Source: Slackia heliotrinireducens DSM 20476 (GTDB taxonomy: Bacteria; Actinomycetota; Coriobacteriia; Coriobacteriales; Eggerthellaceae). Taken from it: DNA of 64,000 nucleotides. The stretch spans positions 1,736,001 to 1,800,000 of the forward strand of contig NC_013165.1 of NCBI RefSeq assembly GCF_000023885.1, given 5' to 3'. Shown in pieces: positions 39,467 to 48,022 of this stretch. The first letter of the stretch is position 1; every line of letters begins with the position of its first letter. Position numbers and translations under genes: made by a program. The notes below the pieces were generated by a model, which did no database searches, was not told the DNA's origin, and worked only from the letters and a program-made list of their open reading frames with translations.

Positions 39467-40766
39467 ACTTTACGCCGTACCTCCTCTCGAGAATCTCGTT
39501 GATATTCCTATCCCCCGTGCTAGTGCCGTATTCATCTAGCATGTCGGCAAACAAATCGTCAATCTCCTGAATTTTACCTTCTTCGAAGATGCCCAGGAAT
39601 TTACTTCTATCGACTACCTCATATTTTACCAGAGAGCCATCATGGTTGGCAATTACTCCAAATCTCACCGACGGAGCGAAGCTTGTAAGAAAATCTGCTG
39701 CACTTGGTGGCATGCTATCCGGATGGGTGTGCATTGCAACCAAAGACCGCGGCTTTGAGGTGTTCATTAGCAGCTTAGATTTTCTAGTCAATTCGACCGC
39801 ATGCGGAGTGCTGACAGTCGTGATGGTGTCATAGACAACTCCGCCTTTGACCCCAAAAAGGCCGAAATCTTCGAACACTGTCCCACTTCTATGCCTTAAG
39901 AACTCGCGAGCTTTCTCACATAGATTCTCAGCAAGTTCCGAATTACCTATACGGTCAAACAACGCGCGATAATCTTCCGAATCGATAGCGTCCATATCAA
40001 CTTTAGCTCCCCGATTCGCTCGATTGCTCTTCTTGTCAGCCCTCTCATGCAAGATTTCAAGTTGATACTCTGGGTCGAAACGCCTCGTGTTTCCCGAGCC
40101 TGCAAACCGCCTCTCGAGCTCCCGCGCGTGGCGGCTCATCTCGTCCCACTGGGCGTTGTTGCGGCCGTGCCCGTTGGGCTTCCACTCGCGCACGATCTCG
40201 GCTCCCACGCGGTGCAGCTCCTCCAGGGACGTGCAGTCGGCGAGCCTCTTCATGGCGGCGTCGAACTCCTCGTCGGAAAGGCGCGCCCCGCGGCCGCGGT
40301 CGTCGTTCCTGCCGGTCTTGGAGTAGTCCCTGTAGCGCGAGCCCTTGTTGAAGTCCTGCCCCATGCGCCTGTACTCGTCGTAGAGCCCGTCCACGTCGAC
40401 GTCGCGCATGCGCATAGAGCCGTCGCGTCCCGCGCGCACTACCTCGCCGTCGCCGTGGCCGCGCGTCACCTTCACGGTGCCGACCCAGTACTCCTCGACG
40501 AACGGGTCGAAGCACACGGCCAGCTGGCAGTTGCAGAACGGGTGGTACTGGTCGTCGCCGCCCGCGCTCGCCTCGCTGTGGTACACGAAGCCGCGGCTTC
40601 CGAGCATGCGGCAGAAGTCGCACGCCTTGCCGTCGGGTATGCGGGCGTAGCGGGCGTTGCGGTCCCGTGCGGCGTTGCGCCTAATCGTGTCGCGCGCCTG
40701 GAACTTCACGTACTCGTCGACCTTGCCCGCCAAATAGGCCGCCGTCTTGCTCGGGTTGTGTTCCAT
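39447..40766 (-). CDS. MuF/VG15 minor head protein fused to a JAB-like peptidase domain
   Basis: A 439-residue frame. Residues 1-90 are the zinc-binding core of VG15/MuF minor head proteins (C49-x2-C52, SEASAG, H75, C78, C80). Residues ~230-439 are unrelated: MHTHPDSMPPSAADF (345-359) matches the JAMM/MPN metal motif HxHP...SxxD (H346, H348, S355, D358; the spacer is one residue shorter than usual), with a possible upstream Glu at 299. G+C falls from 72 percent (40261-40320) to 45-50 percent (39481-39540, 39841-39960), a break near codon 230. ATG 40766 has AGGAG six bases upstream; the usual N-terminal part of the protein lies in another frame (40681-41091). Confidence 0.8.
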   Translation of the reverse strand: MEHNPSKTAAYLAGKVDEYVKFQARDTIRRNAARDRNARYARIPDGKACDFCRMLGSRGFVYHSEASAGGDDQYHPFCNCQLAVCFDPFVEEYWVGTVKVTRGHGDGEVVRAGRDGSMRMRDVDVDGLYDEYRRMGQDFNKGSRYRDYSKTGRNDDRGRGARLSDEEFDAAMKRLADCTSLEELHRVGAEIVREWKPNGHGRNNAQWDEMSRHARELERRFAGSGNTRRFDPEYQLEILHERADKKSNRANRGAKVDMDAIDSEDYRALFDRIGNSELAENLCEKAREFLRHRSGTVFEDFGLFGVKGGVVYDTITTVSTPHAVELTRKSKLLMNTSKPRSLVAMHTHPDSMPPSAADFLTSFAPSVRFGVIANHDGSLVKYEVVDRSKFLGIFEEGKIQEIDDLFADMLDEYGTSTGDRNINEILERRYGVKYERFRV

Positions 40767-41091
40767 CTCCGTCTCCTGGGAACAGGTGGCCGCACGCGAA
40801 GCGCACGGACGCCTCTATCTGCTCCATCGGCACGCCGTCGGACACCTCGGCGGAAAACCCCTCGGGGCCTCCAGCCTGCAGCCTCTCGGCCTCGTAGTAC
40901 TGCGCGGCCGCGAGCGCCGCCATGCGGCCGTACCGGTAGACGATGCCGGGAACGAGCGCCAGAAGCGCGTCCCTCGCGCCATCGGGCGGCATGCCCTCGA
41001 CCCTCTCCCACACGGCCGACAAGTCCCTCTGCGCCAGAAGCGACGCGTTGTTCAGCGCCGAGACGTACGCCTTATAGTCCTTCGCCGGCAT
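40681..41091 (-). CDS. N-terminal part of VG15/MuF minor head protein, separate frame
   Basis: 136 residues. Residues 1-105 (ARDALLALVPGIVYRYGRMAALAAAQYYEAERL; VRFACGHLF) are the helical N-terminus that actinophage VG15 proteins normally carry in one chain with the zinc core. The remaining ~30 residues are out-of-frame filler. The next part starts at 40766 in the +1 frame with its own ribosome site. Either a natural split into two coupled genes, a programmed shift, or a frameshift mutation. Confidence 0.7.
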   Translation of the reverse strand: MPAKDYKAYVSALNNASLLAQRDLSAVWERVEGMPPDGARDALLALVPGIVYRYGRMAALAAAQYYEAERLQAGGPEGFSAEVSDGVPMEQIEASVRFACGHLFPGDGDGTQPEQDGGLFGGQGRRVREVPGARHD

Positions 41092-42535
41092 CGCCGCCGC
41101 CCTCCGGCTCGATGCCCGTCGAGTTCAGCGCCGCGACGGCGTCCACAGCCTGGGCGCGCCGCCTGTCGCTCTCGAGCGCGGCCGTCGTGGCCTCGTCGAA
41201 GCCGACCATCTCGTGGAAGGGGCGGCTCCCCGCGAAGCCCTCGTCCACGGTCGCGATCTTGAGTGCGGAGTCGGTCCTCGCGGCCAGCGAGTAGAGCATC
41301 GGGCTCGCGAAGCTGGCCATGACGCCCGCGTCGGCGGGGTCGAGCTCGTCCACGGTCACGTTCTTCTCTATCGCCATGGCGGCGCGCAGCACGCGGCGCA
41401 GCGTGGCCTTGTCGGCCTCGATGTCGCGCTCGGCAACCAGGCATATGTCCTCTCGCGCGGCCTGGATGGCCTCGGCGGAGGACGGGTTGTCCTGGACGAT
41501 GCCGAGCGAGTTCAGCGGCACGCCCGTCGCGCCTGAGAACTGGCACGCGAGCGCGCGCAGCTCGTCGATGAAGGGCTGAGGCGAGTTGCCGGATAGCTGC
41601 CCCACGTTGGGGCCCGGGCCGTCGCCGGCCGCCGTGAGCGCGAGCAGGCGGGAGAGCTGGTACTTGCTCTTGTTCTCCATCACGGCGTCGAACTGCTCGT
41701 CGGTGAGCCCCGTCATGTAGAGCTTGGCCATCGAGTAGAACGCGCCCGACACCTGCATGTGCCACATGCACCTAATCGCGTCGTCGGTGAGCGTGCGGAC
41801 GAACTCCGTGATGCGCGTGCGCCCGAACGGCGCGAGCGTCCCGATGCCGTTGTGGCTGAACACGTAGAGCGTAGGAACCGGCTCGCGCGTCTCCCCGGGC
41901 TCGTACGCCCAGACGCCGCGGCCCACCTGCCTGAACTCGCCGATGTTGTTCGGCACGTGCAGGTTCACGACGGTCGGCACGGCCGCACCGCCGCTCCAGG
42001 GCGTGCGCTCGCGTCGCGCGATGGCGAGTCCTCCCGCCACCACGCCGTCGGTGAAGTCCGGCGACGGGAGCGCGGTGAACGTCTCGGCCGAGTGGAACCT
42101 GACGCGCGCGTGGCCGTCCGCGCCCTTGGTGACCGTGGCGGCCATGCAGCCGTAGAGCAGCTTGACGGGCAGGTGCCTGTTGTAGTTGCTCACGAGGTCG
42201 TTGCGCGCCACGATGCCGTCGAGCGCCTCCTGGTCGCCCTCGGGCACCGAGAGCGACTTGAGCCTTATCCGGTCTGCCAGCGCGTCGACGGCCTTCTGGG
42301 GCCAGTGGCACGTCTGATCGTTGGGGATGTCGGCGGTCACGCCGTAGTCGGACACGCCCACGCGCCCGTCGTAGTAGTCGCGCACGAGCGCGTTGTGCGC
42401 CGTGTGGCTCGAGTACTCGTCGGCCAGGCATGACACCCAGGCCCGGGCGTCCTCCGTGATGCCGTCCGCATCGGCGATGCCGCCCAGGTCCACGATGGCC
42501 TGCGCGGGCTTCCAAGTGTCGGGCTTCCCTAGCAT
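41072..42535 (-). CDS. Portal protein
   Basis: A 487-residue protein of the SPP1 gp6-like portal family: DYYDGRVGVSDYGVTADIP near the start, then helix-rich crown segments and NSLGIVQDNPSSAEAIQAAREDI, which is a strong portal signature. The ATG overlaps the terminase stop. It forms the dodecameric DNA entry channel. Confidence 0.94.
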   Translation of the reverse strand: MLGKPDTWKPAQAIVDLGGIADADGITEDARAWVSCLADEYSSHTAHNALVRDYYDGRVGVSDYGVTADIPNDQTCHWPQKAVDALADRIRLKSLSVPEGDQEALDGIVARNDLVSNYNRHLPVKLLYGCMAATVTKGADGHARVRFHSAETFTALPSPDFTDGVVAGGLAIARRERTPWSGGAAVPTVVNLHVPNNIGEFRQVGRGVWAYEPGETREPVPTLYVFSHNGIGTLAPFGRTRITEFVRTLTDDAIRCMWHMQVSGAFYSMAKLYMTGLTDEQFDAVMENKSKYQLSRLLALTAAGDGPGPNVGQLSGNSPQPFIDELRALACQFSGATGVPLNSLGIVQDNPSSAEAIQAAREDICLVAERDIEADKATLRRVLRAAMAIEKNVTVDELDPADAGVMASFASPMLYSLAARTDSALKIATVDEGFAGSRPFHEMVGFDEATTAALESDRRRAQAVDAVAALNSTGIEPEGGGDAGEGL

Positions 42536-43974
42536 CCCGCCCTTCCTTTCCGTCTGGGGTCCCGGTCGCTGTTGAGCGCGCCCCAAAGCGCGAGCGACGC
42601 CGCGTCGACCGGCATGGGGTTGTCCCCGCCGAAGCCCCACCCGCCGGCGGAGCCGATCCTGCGCCTCGTGGACGTGGTCGCCGAGTCGAGCAGGTCGGCC
42701 TGGGGCCGCCACCATTCCAGCCGGCGCTCGTTCACGTAGTCCGCGAGCGTCGACGCGGCGGATATGGCCTGCGCGGCGCTCGGCGTGAGTATGTATCCCT
42801 TCGGCATGCCCATCTGCCCCAGCCTGTCGGCCAGGGTCTGCGCGCCGCTCTTCCCGTCGATGACGCAGCAGCACCCGCGCGACTTGCGCTCGGCCACCCA
42901 CTCCGCCAGCCAGGACAGGCCGAGGCGCACCGGCTCCCGGCGGATCTGCTCTACGTAGGCGCGGCCGTCGTGCAGCCTCGCCGCCGCGAGCGAGACCTCG
43001 GATCCGTCCGCGCTGAACTTCACGCCGTAGGCCGCGCGCCCGTCCCGGGGCGGCTCGTCTACGGCGAGCGACTCGAACACGGACGAGGGCAGCGCGAGGT
43101 CGGGCAGGCCCGCGGTCGGCGACCACCATCCGAGCCTCTCCCGGGCGAACCCGTCGGCGCTCATGGTCTCGCGCTCGTCGCGGACCGTCGCCTCGGATAT
43201 GCGCCTGCCCATCGCCGGGTTGCACGCGTACCAGAGGTCGACGTCGTCGACCGCCACGTCGTCGAGGCTCTCCCCGACGGCGCCCCACTCGAGCCACCAG
43301 ACGGCGGACCCGTCGGCGTGCGCCCGGTCGTGGAGCTCGCGGAACACGGTCCCCTGGCATTCGGGGCCCGGCACGGTCCCCACGTAGATCTTCTGCGGGT
43401 CGCCCTCGCCCTCGTCTATCTCGCCGCCCGCGGACACGGCGGGAAGGATTGCCTCCTGCTGCGCCCGGGTCAGCTGCTGGGCCTCGTCGAACACGACGAT
43501 CTGGTACGTGCCGCCGCGCCCGCCGCTCTCCGTGCGGGTCTGGAACTCGATGCACGCGCCGCCCTTGAAGTAGATGCCCTCGTATCCGCCCGCCTTGTAG
43601 ACGTAGTCCAGCTCGTCGCGGAAGTCGCCGTGGGCCTCTATGAAGTCGCACATCTCCTTGAACATCTTGCGCACGGTCCGCCCGTGGTGGGCCGTGTAGA
43701 GGACGCACCTGCCCTCGACCGCGGCCATCCACATGGCGTAGTCGCGCAGTGCGAAGGACTTGCCGTTCTGCCGGGGCTTCGTGATGCCCACGGACTTGGC
43801 CGCGAAGCCGCCGGAGGCGTCCCTGGCGAAGAACACGTCCATCTCGCGCTTCTGCGACCCGTAGTACCTGCGCCCGTAGTCCTCGAACATGGCCACGGCC
43901 TCCGGGCCGCGGGTGCTCGCGTACGGGCCGGTGCGCTCGAACGTCGGCGCCTGGCCGCCCAGCCTACGAGCCAT
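42529..43974 (-). CDS. Terminase large subunit
   Basis: A 481-residue packaging ATPase-nuclease. Walker A is KPRQNGKS (66-73) and Walker B is IVVFDEAQ (D163, E164). The C-terminal half has nuclease-type acidic motifs (AYGVKFSADGSEV; CCVIDGKSG). Overlaps the small subunit gene by 11 bases. Confidence 0.95.
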   Translation of the reverse strand: MARRLGGQAPTFERTGPYASTRGPEAVAMFEDYGRRYYGSQKREMDVFFARDASGGFAAKSVGITKPRQNGKSFALRDYAMWMAAVEGRCVLYTAHHGRTVRKMFKEMCDFIEAHGDFRDELDYVYKAGGYEGIYFKGGACIEFQTRTESGGRGGTYQIVVFDEAQQLTRAQQEAILPAVSAGGEIDEGEGDPQKIYVGTVPGPECQGTVFRELHDRAHADGSAVWWLEWGAVGESLDDVAVDDVDLWYACNPAMGRRISEATVRDERETMSADGFARERLGWWSPTAGLPDLALPSSVFESLAVDEPPRDGRAAYGVKFSADGSEVSLAAARLHDGRAYVEQIRREPVRLGLSWLAEWVAERKSRGCCCVIDGKSGAQTLADRLGQMGMPKGYILTPSAAQAISAASTLADYVNERRLEWWRPQADLLDSATTSTRRRIGSAGGWGFGGDNPMPVDAASLALWGALNSDRDPRRKGRAGC

Positions 43975-44179
43975 TCCGTCTCGCCTTCGCCAGCGGCGAC
44001 TCGCCCCTGGGCTTCGGCAGGCCGTCGATCTCGTCCATGACCTCCATGAGCCGCTTCGACAGGGCGGCCATGTCCCTGCCGCTGTCGCACACCGCGATGG
44101 TGCGCGCGAGCTCGTCCCTGAGGCACTCGAGCGTCTTCCTCCGGTTGCCGCTTTTGGCGGCCGCGTACAGGTCTGCCAT
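43964..44179 (-). CDS. Terminase small subunit (probable)
   Basis: A 71-residue helical protein (MADLYAAAKSGNRRKTLECLRDELARTIAVC) directly before the large terminase. This short form is found before terL in many actinobacterial siphoviruses. Sequence family recognised only by position and pattern. Confidence 0.65.
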   Translation of the reverse strand: MADLYAAAKSGNRRKTLECLRDELARTIAVCDSGRDMAALSKRLMEVMDEIDGLPKPRGESPLAKARRNGS

Positions 44180-44204
44180 GCGCGGTCCTCCTTTCCGGTC
44201 CGCA

Positions 44205-44232
44205 GGACGCGAAACAGGCCCTCCGGTATGGA
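44205..44232. other. Perfect hairpin between HNH and terminase genes (possible terminator/cos region)
   Basis: ACAGGC-CTCC and GGAG-GCCTGT pair around GGTAT with one mismatch; only TTTC follows on the minus strand. HNH and terminase genes usually flank the cos site in phages of this type, so 44180-44320 is the place to look for it. Confidence 0.35.
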
Positions 44233-44320
44233 GAGCCTGTGGAAAATCCTGTCTGTCTAAATCGTCACAATGCCGCGGGGCGTAGCCGCCCGGGGCGGGG
44301 GGGAGGGGGTGCCCCCAGGG

Positions 44321-44656
44321 TCAGAACGTGCCGCTCGCCTCGTCCCTTCCGCGAGGGCCCTTGCGCCGGCCCCTCTTGTCCGACGCGAGCGCGTTGCATA
44401 TCCAGTGCGCCGGCTGCCAGTTCGCCGGGTCGCACGCGCACGCGCGCCGCGACTCGTACCCGAACTCCCGCCAGCGGGCGACGGGCGCGATCTCGTCTAT
44501 CACGAGGGAAAGCGGGTGCATGTGGTCGCGGGGCGCGGAGTAGTCGATGGGGCCGCGGGCTCCGTTGCACAGCGCGCACTCCGCGTTCGCCGCGGCGTAG
44601 CGCCTGGCCTGCCTGACCCTCGCCCGAGCCGCGCTCTGGCGCGGGTTACTGGCCAC
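44321..44656 (-). CDS. HNH endonuclease (packaging-associated)
   Basis: 111 residues from GTG 44656. ECALCNG gives the first zinc pair, DHMHPLSLVIDEI the catalytic His, NWQPAHWICN the second HNH strand. An HNH nuclease beside terL is required for cos cleavage in HK97-like phages; same role is likely. Overlaps the gene upstream by 11 bases. Confidence 0.85.
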   Translation of the reverse strand: MASNPRQSAARARVRQARRYAAANAECALCNGARGPIDYSAPRDHMHPLSLVIDEIAPVARWREFGYESRRACACDPANWQPAHWICNALASDKRGRRKGPRGRDEASGTF

Positions 44657-44855
44657 GCCACACCACCCCGTGCGTCTGGCGCCGGCACTCGTCCAGGCCG
44701 CGGTACGCCCGGTCGCGGCCGCCCGCGCCTCGCCCGCGCCTGCGCCCGGCCCCGCGCGCCGCCCCGGCCCGCAGGCCGAGCGCCCTGCGGAACGCCATCG
44801 CGACGGCGGTGTCGAGCCGCAGCGCCTGCTCCCTGATGTAGCCCAACGAGACCAT
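44646..44855 (-). CDS. Small basic prophage protein (69 aa)
   Basis: MVSLGYIREQALRLDTAVAMAF... followed by an Arg/Gly/Ala-rich stretch. GGAGG lies 12 bases upstream. First gene after the terminator at 44919-44941, overlapping HNH. Function not recognised. Confidence 0.5.
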   Translation of the reverse strand: MVSLGYIREQALRLDTAVAMAFRRALGLRAGAARGAGRRRGRGAGGRDRAYRGLDECRRQTHGVVWRGQ

Positions 44856-44915
44856 GATGCCCGCACGCCTCCCCTCGCGCGCCCCGGCCGCGCTTGCGGG
44901 CGGACGCCCCAACGG

Positions 44916-44941
44916 AAAGGGGGCGGACCGCGTCCGCCCCC
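44916..44941 (-). terminator. Terminator between early and late prophage operons
   Basis: Minus strand GGGGGCGGAC-GCG-GTCCGCCCCC followed by TTTCC. It separates the late regulator gene from HNH/terminase. Confidence 0.8.
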
Positions 44942-44998
44942 TCGTATTGCACGCTGCCAGGTTAGCAGGTTTCCATGTGTGTTTGTGTGTGCCGTTTC

Positions 44999-45490
44999 CT
45001 AGATCGCGGGCGGGACCGGGTCACGCGCGCCCCTGGGCATGACGTCCCAGAACTCCGCGAGGGCCCTGCGCCTGAGCGACATCATGCCGTCCCAGCTGTA
45101 GCCCGTCTCGGTGCAGATGCGCTCCCAGCTCCATCCGCAGAGGTACCGCAGGCGGAGCACCTTCGCGCTCGACGCGTCGCCCATGGACAGCATCGAGACG
45201 TTCGCCTCGTGGCGGGCCTCCTCGTAGGCGCACAGCTCGGCCACGTACGCCGCGGCCATCTCCTGGATCCTGGCCACCGCGTCGGGGATGGCGTCGGGGC
45301 CCCGGGCCGAGGACGTCCGCGGCGCGGCGTAGTCGATGCCGCTCAGCCCCGACGCACGGGACCTGGCGTCGTCCACGAGCTCGCGCATGCCCGCGCACGA
45401 CTCGCCGGCGCGCCTGATCTCCTCGAGGTAGCCGTGGGCCTGCTCGGCCTTCCAGCGCCTCGCCTCCTCCGTCACAGAGCCAGAAGCCAT
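44999..45490 (-). CDS. Late-gene transcription regulator, sigma-region-4-like (ArpU/RinA type)
   Basis: A 163-residue helical protein whose C-terminus (AKVLRLRYLCGWSWERICTETGYSWDGMMSLRRRAL) is a sigma-70 region 4-like helix-turn-helix. Proteins of this design end the early region and switch on the packaging operon in Gram-positive phages; here it is followed by a terminator and the HNH/terminase genes. ATG 45490 lies inside the end of the preceding gene. Confidence 0.78.
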   Translation of the reverse strand: MASGSVTEEARRWKAEQAHGYLEEIRRAGESCAGMRELVDDARSRASGLSGIDYAAPRTSSARGPDAIPDAVARIQEMAAAYVAELCAYEEARHEANVSMLSMGDASSAKVLRLRYLCGWSWERICTETGYSWDGMMSLRRRALAEFWDVMPRGARDPVPPAI

Positions 45491-45621
45491 AGCAGCAGCT
45501 TCCACATCCCGACGAGCGCGACGGCGACCCCCAGCCCGCAGAACGCGGCGATTGCAGCGAGGCACCCGAGCCCCGCGGCCCCGCCGGTCGCCTTCGCCGT
45601 CACGTTGACCCTCGACGCCAT
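45472..45621 (-). CDS. Small membrane protein (49 aa)
   Basis: From ATG 45621 (AAAGGAAGGGG upstream). Residues ~14-49 are almost wholly hydrophobic (GLGCLAAIAAFCGLGVAVAL, WKLLLWLLAL), two short helices. Overlaps the regulator gene by 19 bases. Function unknown. Confidence 0.6.
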   Translation of the reverse strand: MASRVNVTAKATGGAAGLGCLAAIAAFCGLGVAVALVGMWKLLLWLLAL

Positions 45622-45669
45622 AGGACCCCTTCCTTTCGGTGTTACGTATCGACAGTCCAATGTTACCAC

Positions 45670-45777
45670 TCAGTACCTTTCGCGGTGCCGCGTCACGCGC
45701 TTGCGCTGCCTGCCGCTCCGACGCCGGACGAACATGGAGCCGCCGCACCGCTCGCAGACGAGCGTCGACATGGGCAT
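45670..45777 (-). CDS. Tiny CxxC protein (35 aa)
   Basis: MPMSTLVCERCGGSMFVRRR and a basic tail. One zinc-type CxxC pair. GGAGG lies nine bases upstream. It may be a Com-like nucleic-acid-binding peptide or not expressed. Confidence 0.4.
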   Translation of the reverse strand: MPMSTLVCERCGGSMFVRRRSGRQRKRVTRHRERY

Positions 45778-45930
45778 GGACCGCCACCTCCAGACCTGTT
45801 GCAAAGAATTACCTGAACTTTGCCGGGACGCACGCGGCGGAGGGTTCCCGCACGGGGCGCGACCTGGCATGACTCGCACCGCGCGGCGGGGCCGCCCCGG
45901 CTCGCCCGCTGGCACGCCGCTGGCACACCC

Positions 45931-46149
45931 TCAGGGCCGCCCCGCCCGTCGCTCGGCGCCGTCCGAACACACCCCCAGCTCGGCCATCCGCCTCTCGAAC
46001 GCCCTCCAGCCGTTGTGGCCGCTCTCGGGCCAGTCGCCCTCCAGGTCGAGCCGCTTCCACGTGAGGTGCATGTCGCTCACCAGCCGCCGCAGCCCGGCGT
46101 TCTCGTGGCGCAGCACGTGCAGCTCCATCGCCGTGCGGTTGTCCGTCAT
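45931..46149 (-). CDS. Small coiled prophage protein (72 aa)
   Basis: A short helix (MELHVLRHENAGLRRLVSDM) and no known domain. ATG overlaps the stop of the gene upstream by four bases, typical of the tightly packed early operon. Confidence 0.6.
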   Translation of the reverse strand: MTDNRTAMELHVLRHENAGLRRLVSDMHLTWKRLDLEGDWPESGHNGWRAFERRMAELGVCSDGAERRAGRP

Positions 46150-46412
46150 TCCGCATCACCCCTCAGCTCGCAAGCGTCTAGCACCGCCCGCGCTCCGTTG
46201 TCCTCGTAGCCGTAAATCCTCTGACCGCATGCGCACCTGCGCTGATAACCGTGAAGCTCCGCGCCGCAGTGGATACAGTGGTACCTCTCGCCGTCCCAGG
46301 GTACGAGCGGAACATAGTTGACATGCTGCTCGCAATCGGGCGACATAACGTCCACGTGCTCGGGCCATGAGCCTTGCCAGAAGCTACCTAGCTTGAGATT
46401 CGTCCAGCTCAT
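46146..46412 (-). CDS. Zinc-ribbon prophage protein (88 aa)
   Basis: CIHCGAELHGYQRRCACG forms a four-Cys zinc ribbon near the middle. Overlaps the start of the neighbour at 46412 by one base. Function unknown. Confidence 0.65.
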   Translation of the reverse strand: MSWTNLKLGSFWQGSWPEHVDVMSPDCEQHVNYVPLVPWDGERYHCIHCGAELHGYQRRCACGQRIYGYEDNGARAVLDACELRGDAE

Positions 46413-46684
46413 TACGCATCACCACCCAGCTCGAAAAGCTCGGCTTTATCGAACCCATGCTTTCCTAGCTCGATGCCGTAATTCACGACTTCGAGCCAAC
46501 CGTATGCGCTCATGAGGTCTCGGGTGATTGTCGCATCTTCTGGGCATTCGCCAGCAAGGTCTTGCACCCAATAGACGTTCTTGCCGCTGTCTGCGTCGTA
46601 CACGCCTTGCTCGTGGCGGTCACCGAAGTAACCTCCTTCCCAGTTCTCCTCAAGCCTGAACCGCTTGACTTTCGATTCGCTCAT
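46412..46684 (-). CDS. Prophage protein (90 aa), unknown
   Basis: Starts at ATG 46684 behind AAGGAG, overlapping the upstream stop (ATGA). Acidic protein with FRLEENWEGGYFGDRHEQGVY; no domain recognised. G+C is lower than in the packaging genes. Confidence 0.65.
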   Translation of the reverse strand: MSESKVKRFRLEENWEGGYFGDRHEQGVYDADSGKNVYWVQDLAGECPEDATITRDLMSAYGWLEVVNYGIELGKHGFDKAELFELGGDA

Positions 46685-47064
46685 TCCGTCTCCTTCCTCA
46701 ACCATTCGAGTAATGCGTTGTAATCGAGCAACGAGCATTCGCCGCCCTTCTTGTCGCATGTCTGGGTATCGCACCAGCCGCACAAAGGCGTACCGTTTTC
46801 CAGCGTCCGCGCCGCACGCTCGGGGGTGCCGAACAGCTCGAAATACCGCGACGTGTCGTAATCTGCTTTCAGTTCCGCGATTTGGCACTCCGCCACCTGC
46901 TTGCGCAATCTCTCGATGGTGTCGGCGGCATCGCGCATCTCGTCGGCGCTCTCGAACAATTCTTGCCGTGCGGGGAAGCCCTGGTTCACGGCCCCGTTCG
47001 CTAGCTGGCTCAGCTTCTCAGCCTTTTCGCGCAGCTCGTCCACTTGCGAACTCAACATGCTCAT
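46681..47064 (-). CDS. Prophage protein with N-terminal coiled coil and Cys-rich end (127 aa)
   Basis: Residues 1-70 are heptad-like helix (VDELREKAEKLSQLANGAV; MRDAADTIERLRKQVAEC). The C-terminal part CGWCDTQTCDKKGGEC could bind metal. Overlaps both neighbours by four bases. Confidence 0.65.
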   Translation of the reverse strand: MSMLSSQVDELREKAEKLSQLANGAVNQGFPARQELFESADEMRDAADTIERLRKQVAECQIAELKADYDTSRYFELFGTPERAARTLENGTPLCGWCDTQTCDKKGGECSLLDYNALLEWLRKETE

Positions 47065-47420
47065 CGCTTCACCGCCTTCCCGCATTGCGGGCAGAACTTC
47101 GCGCTCCGACGGTCTCTGTCGCGTAGGCCGTGTCGCCTCGTGTAGTAGTTGAGCGGTTCGCCGCAGTTGCCGCACTCTGGCAACATGTCCTCGCCGAATG
47201 CCATCCTGCACTCGCCGCCGCCTAGCGTCGCGTTCAGCCTGTCCCCTGCGCCCTCGTAGCTTTCGAGCAGCCCAATCAGGCTATCCGCGTCGAATTCGTG
47301 CCGCTCGCCGTCCACAATGATTGCGAAACGTTCGAAACCGCCGAATTGCTCGCGCAGCTCGTCGGCGATTCGATGTTCGCCGCGCGTCATGTGGATTGTC
47401 AGCGTGTATGGCTTCAGCAT
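47061..47420 (-). CDS. Prophage protein with C-terminal zinc ribbon (119 aa)
   Basis: N-terminal alpha/beta part (FAIIVDGERHEFDADSLIGLL) and C-terminal CGNCGEPLNYYTRRHGL...FCPQCGK ribbon. Function not recognised. Confidence 0.65.
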   Translation of the reverse strand: MLKPYTLTIHMTRGEHRIADELREQFGGFERFAIIVDGERHEFDADSLIGLLESYEGAGDRLNATLGGGECRMAFGEDMLPECGNCGEPLNYYTRRHGLRDRDRRSAKFCPQCGKAVKR

Positions 47421-48022
47421 CAGTCCACCTCCAATCCCAGCTCTGACATGCGCACCTTCGCGTAGTCCATCGCCGCTATGCGGGCGGCCATCTCGGCGGG
47501 CGTGTACGGCTCAGGGGCGGTGAGCAGGGCGTAGAGGTCGCGCGCCAGCCGTTCCAGGTCGCGCACGGTCTGCTCAGGACAGAACGTGAGCGCGTCGTGC
47601 TCGCCGCATCGCCATATGTCGTGGAAGCTGCCGTAATGCCCCACCGGCTCCATGCGGCACGTCCCGCGCAGCGCGGCATTCAGCTCGTCGGCGATTGCCC
47701 TGTAATTGATGCCCACCTTGCACACCCAGTCATCGCGCCATTCGACGGGGCCTCCGTCATCGAGCACGGCAACCTTCCCGAAGTTCCGCTCGATGGCTTC
47801 TTGCACCTGCTCGGCGGTCAGCTTGCCGCTCCCAAGCGTGGCGCGGGCGTTCCACGCTTTCGCCGCTTCGGCCTCGGTCGCACCGTAGGCATGGGCCTTA
47901 TGGGTGAGTCCGTCAAGCACGCTCTGCTCCGAGCCGCACGCCGCAATCCACCCGTCCGTGGTTTCGTGCAGCTCCGCTTCGCAGCCGCACCACGGGCAGG
48001 GTTTGAGAGCCCGGTTCGTCAT
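47420..48022 (-). CDS. Lar-like zinc-ribbon protein with C-terminal extension (200 aa)
   Basis: LKPCPWCGCEAELH and AKAWNARA frame the Lar (restriction alleviation) zinc-ribbon fold. A second module (KLTAEQVQEAI...YRAIADELNAAL) is shared with the gene at 48888-49238. Lar proteins of Rac prophage raise type I methylation and so blunt restriction; that role here is family inference. Confidence 0.72.
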   Translation of the reverse strand: MTNRALKPCPWCGCEAELHETTDGWIAACGSEQSVLDGLTHKAHAYGATEAEAAKAWNARATLGSGKLTAEQVQEAIERNFGKVAVLDDGGPVEWRDDWVCKVGINYRAIADELNAALRGTCRMEPVGHYGSFHDIWRCGEHDALTFCPEQTVRDLERLARDLYALLTAPEPYTPAEMAARIAAMDYAKVRMSELGLEVD

